A program made the translations under genes and the position numbers. From Hallerella sp963597395 (lineage in GTDB: Bacteria; Fibrobacterota; Fibrobacteria; Fibrobacterales; Fibrobacteraceae), in assembly GCA_963597395.1 (NCBI GenBank), contig CAVBPX010000030.1, positions 1 through 27,043 of the forward strand: DNA of 27,043 nt, in the 5' to 3' direction. Of the stretch, positions 23,691 to 27,043 are shown piece by piece (position 1 is the stretch's first letter; each line of letters starts with the position of its first letter). The notes beneath the pieces are model-generated. The model was not told the origin of the DNA. It did no database searches and worked only from the letters and a program-made list of their open reading frames with translations.

Positions 23691-24521
23691 CTATTTGTGT
23701 GAACCGAACGGATGGACTCCGGTTGCGGACGGAACCTTCGACCGCTTCTCGAGAATTTTTACGACGTGCGAGTAGGCGTCCTCGATGTCGTCCGTCGGGT
23801 AGAAAATGTCCAGATCCTCGGCGTTGATCATTCCGGTTTCCATGAGAAATTCCCAGTTGATGAGCTTGTCCCAGTATTCCTTTCCAAAAAGGACGACGGG
23901 AATCTGCTCGTGAAGCTTGTTCGTCTGGATGAGGGTGAGCGTCTCGAACAGCTCGTCGAGCGTTCCGAATCCGCCGGGGAAGGCAATCAGGGCCCGCGCC
24001 TTGAAGAGGAACCAGAACTTTCGAATAAAGAAGTAGCGGAACTGCAGGTTGAACTTCGGATCGATGTAGGGGTTCGGATGCTGTTCGTAGGGCAGCTTGA
24101 TATTGAACCCGAGCGACGGAACTTTCGCCTCGTGGGCACCGCGGTTTCCCGCTTCCATAATGCCCGGTCCGCCGCCCGTACAAATGCCGTAGTGGCCCTC
24201 GGGGTGAAGCTTTATCCAGTTGCCGAAACGCTTGGCGAGTTCCCTTGCCGCATCATAGTATTCGGCGACGAGCGAAAGGCGTTTGAGCGTTTTCATCTCT
24301 TTCGCGGAAGAGACCTTTTTCAGGCGCGCCTTCAGGTCTTTCTGTCCGATGGTTCGTGCCGAACCGAACATGACAATCGTATTTTCGATGTCGCCTTCCT
24401 GCAGGACGACTCCCGGTGCGCGGAACTCCGAAAGAATCCGGACCTGGCGACCCGCATCGCTTTCGAGAAACTGCTGATTCTGATATGCCAGAAGAACGGA
24501 CGGCTGAGTTTTCTTTGCCAT
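23691..24521 (-). CDS. LOG-family protein (Rossmann-fold, lysine-decarboxylase-like)
   Basis: A 276-residue member of the TIGR00730/LOG family. Members that have been tested release cytokinin-type bases from nucleotides or act as nucleotide 5'-monophosphate hydrolases. Motifs: TIVMFGSAR, GICTGGGPGIMEAGNRGA, and FPGGFGTLDELFE (from Pro182), which holds the PGGxGTxxE active-site signature. It is longer than the short LOG form, matching the larger bacterial type. ATG 24521 is supported by GAGG seven bases upstream. It opens a minus-strand cluster with the kinase, the rhomboid-like gene and nuoA. Confidence 0.88.
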   Translation of the reverse strand: MAKKTQPSVLLAYQNQQFLESDAGRQVRILSEFRAPGVVLQEGDIENTIVMFGSARTIGQKDLKARLKKVSSAKEMKTLKRLSLVAEYYDAARELAKRFGNWIKLHPEGHYGICTGGGPGIMEAGNRGAHEAKVPSLGFNIKLPYEQHPNPYIDPKFNLQFRYFFIRKFWFLFKARALIAFPGGFGTLDELFETLTLIQTNKLHEQIPVVLFGKEYWDKLINWEFLMETGMINAEDLDIFYPTDDIEDAYSHVVKILEKRSKVPSATGVHPFGSHK

Positions 24522-24625
24522 AATAAAACCTCGATTGTTGACATTCTCAAAATACACCAAAAATAACGTTTCGGATAAAAATTTTTCCGCATTGATTTTT
24601 TAGATTGGAATATCAGGATGCCCGA

Positions 24626-25720
24626 ATGATTTTTTTACTGCTTCTCGTTTCCATCGCGCTTTATCTCTTCTTCCATTTTCGAAGCGTTTTCGGCGGCGTC
24701 CGCGGAACGTTTTTTGCCGCGGCGATTCTTCTCGTCTTTGCGGCGGGCTTCTTTTTACGGGAATTCTTTGTCGGGACGGTTCTCAATGCCGTTTTCACGG
24801 TCTGGTTCTGCGAAGCGGTCCTTGTCTTTCTCGTGTGGGACGTCGTGCGCATTTGCCGTCGAATCCTTGTTCGGCGACCTCTCCGCGTCAAGGCGCGTCT
24901 TCTCGGAAACCGCATCGCGTTTATCCTCGGGATTCTCGTCTGCACGGTCTTCTTTGCCGTCGGCGTCCCGCAAAACGACCATTACCGCATTCGCGAACAG
25001 GTCGTCTCCCTTCCGAGCGGATCCGCTCCGTTTACGGCCGTCTTCTTCAGCGATTTGCACATCGACCCGCTCTTTTCGCGGCAAAAGCTTTCGAGGCTTG
25101 CCGCGGACATCGATAGCGTGGGCCCGGACCTTGTTCTCTTCGGGGGCGACCTTGCGGACGTCTCGGACTCCGCCCTGCGGGCGGAAGGCTACAGCGAACT
25201 TTTTTCCCGTGTCGTCTCCGGTGCGAAAGTCGGGGCCTTTGGCGTGAACGGCAACCACGAGGCCTACATGGAACGCTTGGGGTCTTCTCCCGAGGACTGG
25301 ATGCGCGCAAACGGAATGGTCGTCCTGGATGATTCGACCGCATGTCTTCCGAAAGTCTGCCTCACCGGTCGCACGGACTTTGTCGTTGCCGCGAGCCGCG
25401 GAACGCTTCGAACGGAACTTTCAAGGCTTGCCCCCGCGGACACTTCAAAGCCCTGGATTGTGCTTGACCACGAACCGCGCGGTTTCGAAGCGGACTATGC
25501 GGGCCGCATCCCGAGCCTCGTCCTTTCCGGGCACACGCACAACGGGCAGTTTTTCCCGGCGACCGCGCTGATTGGCCTCATTTGGGAACTCCCCGCTGGC
25601 TTTGGAACGCTCTCGGGCGCGCCGTGGCTTGTCTCGTCCGGCATCGACTCGTGGGGGCCTCCCGTCCGCGTCGGAAGCAATACGGAAATCTGGGTTCTTC
25701 GCTTCGAACCGTCCCTATAG
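24626..25720 (+). CDS. Membrane-anchored metallophosphoesterase (YkuE-like)
   Basis: A 364-residue calcineurin-like phosphoesterase. About four N-terminal helices (1-120) anchor it, beginning MIFLLLLVSIALYLFF. The catalytic domain has the full metal-binding set: FFSDLHIDP (Asp143, His145), FGGDLADVSD, GVNGNHEAY (Asn210, His211) and SGHTHNGQFFP (His303, His305). This layout resembles YkuE-type and UDP-diacylglucosamine hydrolase-related enzymes; the substrate cannot be set from sequence. ATG 24626 follows AGGATG and gives a good membrane start. Divergent from the LOG cluster. Confidence 0.88.
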   Translation: MIFLLLLVSIALYLFFHFRSVFGGVRGTFFAAAILLVFAAGFFLREFFVGTVLNAVFTVWFCEAVLVFLVWDVVRICRRILVRRPLRVKARLLGNRIAFILGILVCTVFFAVGVPQNDHYRIREQVVSLPSGSAPFTAVFFSDLHIDPLFSRQKLSRLAADIDSVGPDLVLFGGDLADVSDSALRAEGYSELFSRVVSGAKVGAFGVNGNHEAYMERLGSSPEDWMRANGMVVLDDSTACLPKVCLTGRTDFVVAASRGTLRTELSRLAPADTSKPWIVLDHEPRGFEADYAGRIPSLVLSGHTHNGQFFPATALIGLIWELPAGFGTLSGAPWLVSSGIDSWGPPVRVGSNTEIWVLRFEPSL

Positions 25721-25776
25721 GGATTTCCCCGTCAAGAATCGGGAACTTCCGCGTAAAAAATTGTTATATTCGGAAT

Positions 25777-25989
25777 ATGCTGGTAAAAATCTGGACAGAC
25801 ACGTTTATTATCACGGGCGAAATCGACACCATGCGCGACGAACGTCTCACCGACTACGTTCGCGAAAACAAGGAGTTCATCGCCGTCACGCAGGTGAACG
25901 TCACGGACCGCGAAGGGAAGGACCTCTTCCGCACGCACTTTCTGAACGTGAGCACGAGCCACATCGAGATAATTCTCCCCGCGGAATAA
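25777..25989 (+). CDS. Small conserved-looking protein, 70 residues
   Basis: Begins MLVKIWTDTFIITGEIDTM and ends HIEIILPAE. Alternating hydrophobic residues (VKIWTDTFIITGEI, FIAVTQVNVTDREG, FLNVSTSHIEIIL) suggest a small all-beta or Sm-like fold. An N-terminal strand that binds metals or RNA is conceivable but unsupported. No ribosome site is visible; a TATATT ends six bases before the ATG, so the message may be leaderless. It follows the phosphoesterase by 56 bases. Confidence 0.7.
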   Translation: MLVKIWTDTFIITGEIDTMRDERLTDYVRENKEFIAVTQVNVTDREGKDLFRTHFLNVSTSHIEIILPAE

Positions 25990-26003
25990 CGCGTCGCGGG
26001 CGT

Positions 26004-26432
26004 TTAAGGATTTTTCTCTTCGCCGAAAAACGTCTTCATCACCGCTTCGGGAGCGTGCCTGCACGGCTTGTCGTGGAAGGTAAAGATGTGGGTGGTTCTT
26101 CCGGTCGTCCGAAGCTCTCCGCCCACGGTGAGTTTGTACTCAAAGCAAAAGCGCAGTCTGTCGATTTGCGTGAGATGCAGGAGGATGTCCGCCGTTTCAC
26201 CGTAGCGGCAGGGCTTTAAAAACTGGACTTCGAGCGAAAGGAGCGGGCTGTGGTAGCCTTCGCTCTCGAAAATCGAGAAGGGAATCCCGTTCGCCTTGAA
26301 AATTTCGGAGCGCGCCTGCTCGAACCAGACTGCATAGACGGAATGATGCACAATTCCCATGGCGTCCGTTTCCGCGTAGCGGACGTCGATGTGGGCGGTA
26401 TATTCGACAGGACTTGTTCTTATCGGGGACAT
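26004..26432 (-). CDS. Acyl-CoA thioesterase, hotdog fold (YbgC/FadM type)
   Basis: A 142-residue 4HBT-family enzyme that hydrolyses acyl-CoA thioesters. The N-terminal signature VRYAETDAMGIVHHSVYAVW includes the catalytic Asp23, and FEQAR the conserved Glu38. PLLSLEVQFLKPCRYGETADI and the RTTGRTTHIFTFHDKP strand complete the fold. Length is typical for YbgC. It stands alone, convergent with the 70-residue gene. GAGA lies about six bases before ATG 26432, and TATATT at 26467-26462 is a possible -10. The preferred acyl chain is unknown. Confidence 0.9.
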   Translation of the reverse strand: MSPIRTSPVEYTAHIDVRYAETDAMGIVHHSVYAVWFEQARSEIFKANGIPFSIFESEGYHSPLLSLEVQFLKPCRYGETADILLHLTQIDRLRFCFEYKLTVGGELRTTGRTTHIFTFHDKPCRHAPEAVMKTFFGEEKNP

Positions 26433-26608
26433 AAAATTCTCGGAAAGGGTTTGCGGAAGACAATATAAAAAGACCTCCGGGAAAAGGAAAGAGCCCTGAA
26501 AAATCGCCCAATTTAAATTGTTCCGTCGAAATTCCCGTCATATAAACAAATTATTCACACAAAACCGCAAAAAAGTGCGACTTTTTCCAAAAAGATTTTT
26601 GTTTGTCC

Positions 26609-26637
26609 TTGACAAATTTTAAAAATCCATCTAGATT
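26609..26637 (+). promoter_or_regulatory. Promoter of the tRNA-tuf operon
   Basis: TTGACA (26609-26614), a 17-base spacer and TAGATT (26632-26637). An AT-rich tract with the small inverted repeat AAAAAGT-GCG-ACTTTTT (26570-26586) lies upstream and may act as an UP element. Nothing else is visible in 26433-26608. Confidence 0.85.
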
Positions 26638-26684
26638 TGGCAAACCTCTTAGTTTGGCTTTTTAGGGCCCGACGGAGAGGGCAT

Positions 26685-26757
26685 GCCAAAGTAGCTCAGC
26701 TGGTAGAGCAGCTGATTTGTAATCAGCCGGTCGTAGGTTCGATTCCTATCTTTGGCT
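26685..26757 (+). tRNA. tRNA-Thr (anticodon UGU)
   Basis: 73 bases forming a full cloverleaf. Acceptor GCCAAAG/CTTTGGC, D arm GCTCAGCTGGTAGAGC, anticodon stem GCTGA/TCAGC with loop TTTGTAA (anticodon TGT, 26718-26720), T arm GTAGG-TTCGATT-CCTAT, discriminator T. The CCA end is not encoded. Confidence 0.97.
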
Positions 26758-26765
26758 TGACAAAA

Positions 26766-26848
26766 GGGTCGTTGCCCGAGTGGTTAAAGGGGACGGACTG
26801 TAAATCCGTTGACTTACGTCTACCGTGGTTCGAAACCACGACGGCCCA
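26766..26848 (+). tRNA. tRNA-Tyr (anticodon GUA)
   Basis: 83 bases with the long variable arm of bacterial tyrosine tRNAs. Acceptor GGGTCGT/ACGGCCC, D arm starting TGCCCGAGTGG, anticodon stem ACGGA/TCCGT with loop CTGTAAA (anticodon GTA, 26790-26792), T arm CGTGG-TTCGAAA-CCACG, discriminator A. CCA not encoded. Confidence 0.97.
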
Positions 26849-26859
26849 CGTTTCATTAG

Positions 26860-26887
26860 CCCCCTCGTTACGAATGTAGCGAGGGGG
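26860..26887 (+). other. Inter-tRNA hairpin
   Basis: A 12-pair stem with one wobble, CCCCCTCGTTAC (26860-26871) and GTAGCGAGGGGG (26876-26887), around a GAAT loop. It has no T run and lies between two co-transcribed tRNAs, so it is more likely a processing or stability element than a terminator. Confidence 0.6.
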
Positions 26888-26891
26888 TAAT

Positions 26892-26963
<72 letters not shown>

Positions 26964-26988
26964 CTTAACAATTCGGAGGTTAAGTTTT

Positions 26989-27043
26989 ATGGCAAAAGAG
27001 AAGTTTGAAAGAACCAAGCCGCACTGCAACATCGGCACGATCG
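26989..27043 (+). CDS. tuf: Elongation factor Tu, 5' end (cut by window edge)
   Basis: The first 18 codons, MAKEKFERTKPHCNIGTI, match the EF-Tu N-terminus, which delivers aminoacyl-tRNA to the ribosome. The conserved GHVDHGK P-loop should follow beyond the window. GGAGGT at 26975-26980 sits eight bases before ATG 26989. It is cotranscribed with the three tRNAs upstream. Confidence 0.97.
   Translation, partial: MAKEKFERTKPHCNIGTI

Noticed and set aside
23686..24183. N-terminal extension of the kinase frame by 166 residues
   Set aside because: It overlaps the LOG-family gene in another frame and gives an Arg/Pro-rich sequence without similarity to kinases; the kinase most likely starts just after the LOG stop.
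23712..24566. 284-residue plus-strand frame over the LOG gene, and 381 residues at 22630-23775 over the kinase
   Set aside because: Shadows of genes with clear active-site motifs.
26860..26887. Inter-tRNA hairpin as a terminator
   Set aside because: No T run follows and the next tRNA and tuf have no separate promoter visible.

Overview
The window looks like a chromosomal piece of a Fibrobacter-lineage bacterium (phylum Fibrobacterota, gut cellulose degraders). Three signs point there: two neighbouring lipoproteins ending in a FISUMP domain (Fibrobacter succinogenes major paralogous domain), two tandem family 45 cellulases carried on lipoproteins with Ser-rich linkers, and short intergenic repeats of the kind misread as '..VILERL..' peptides. 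The assignment is by recognition; no database search was run.

Layout. 1-316 is non-coding with dispersed repeats and a probable promoter. 317-4990 holds two paralogous surface lipoproteins that mix collagen-like Gly-X-Y stretches with two-Cys modules and end in FISUMP; a strong terminator follows at 5011-5042. 5322-10138 (minus) is a tightly overlapping exporter operon: TolC-like channel, HlyD-like adaptor and two ABC-2 permeases, with no ATPase gene. 10390-13652 (plus) encodes two GH45 endoglucanase lipoproteins and ends at a strong hairpin terminator. 13742-15398 holds a secreted TPR protein (minus), a palindrome-rich spacer, a 74-residue protein (plus) and a well-signposted 42-residue protein (minus). 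15545-17074 (plus) is a divergent GroES-like protein, a polytopic membrane protein and a DUF486 membrane protein. 17079-18557 (minus) is a RavA/MoxR-type AAA+ protein with degenerate catalytic motifs. 18676-20738 (plus) is ferrochelatase coupled to a POTRA-less Omp85-type barrel. 20752-24521 (minus) reads LOG-family protein, Ser/Thr kinase, pseudo-rhomboid/TPR membrane protein, then an orphan NuoA. 24626-25989 (plus) is a membrane-anchored metallophosphoesterase and a 70-residue protein; 26004-26432 (minus) is a hotdog thioesterase. The right end is a classical tRNA-tuf operon: consensus promoter, tRNA-Thr(UGU), tRNA-Tyr(GUA), tRNA-Thr(GGU) and the first 18 codons of EF-Tu.

How the genes fit together. 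The left half is cell-envelope and fibre-degradation biology: four lipoproteins whose mature N-termini all begin Cys-Gly/Ser-Asp-Asp, plus a tripartite exporter. The right half is housekeeping mixed with an unusual signalling/membrane cluster. The best candidates for something new are the kinase-LOG-pseudo-rhomboid-NuoA operon, the RavA homologue that seems to have lost its ATPase residues, and the collagen/two-Cys/FISUMP lipoprotein architecture. No IS element, prophage, CRISPR array or rRNA was seen.
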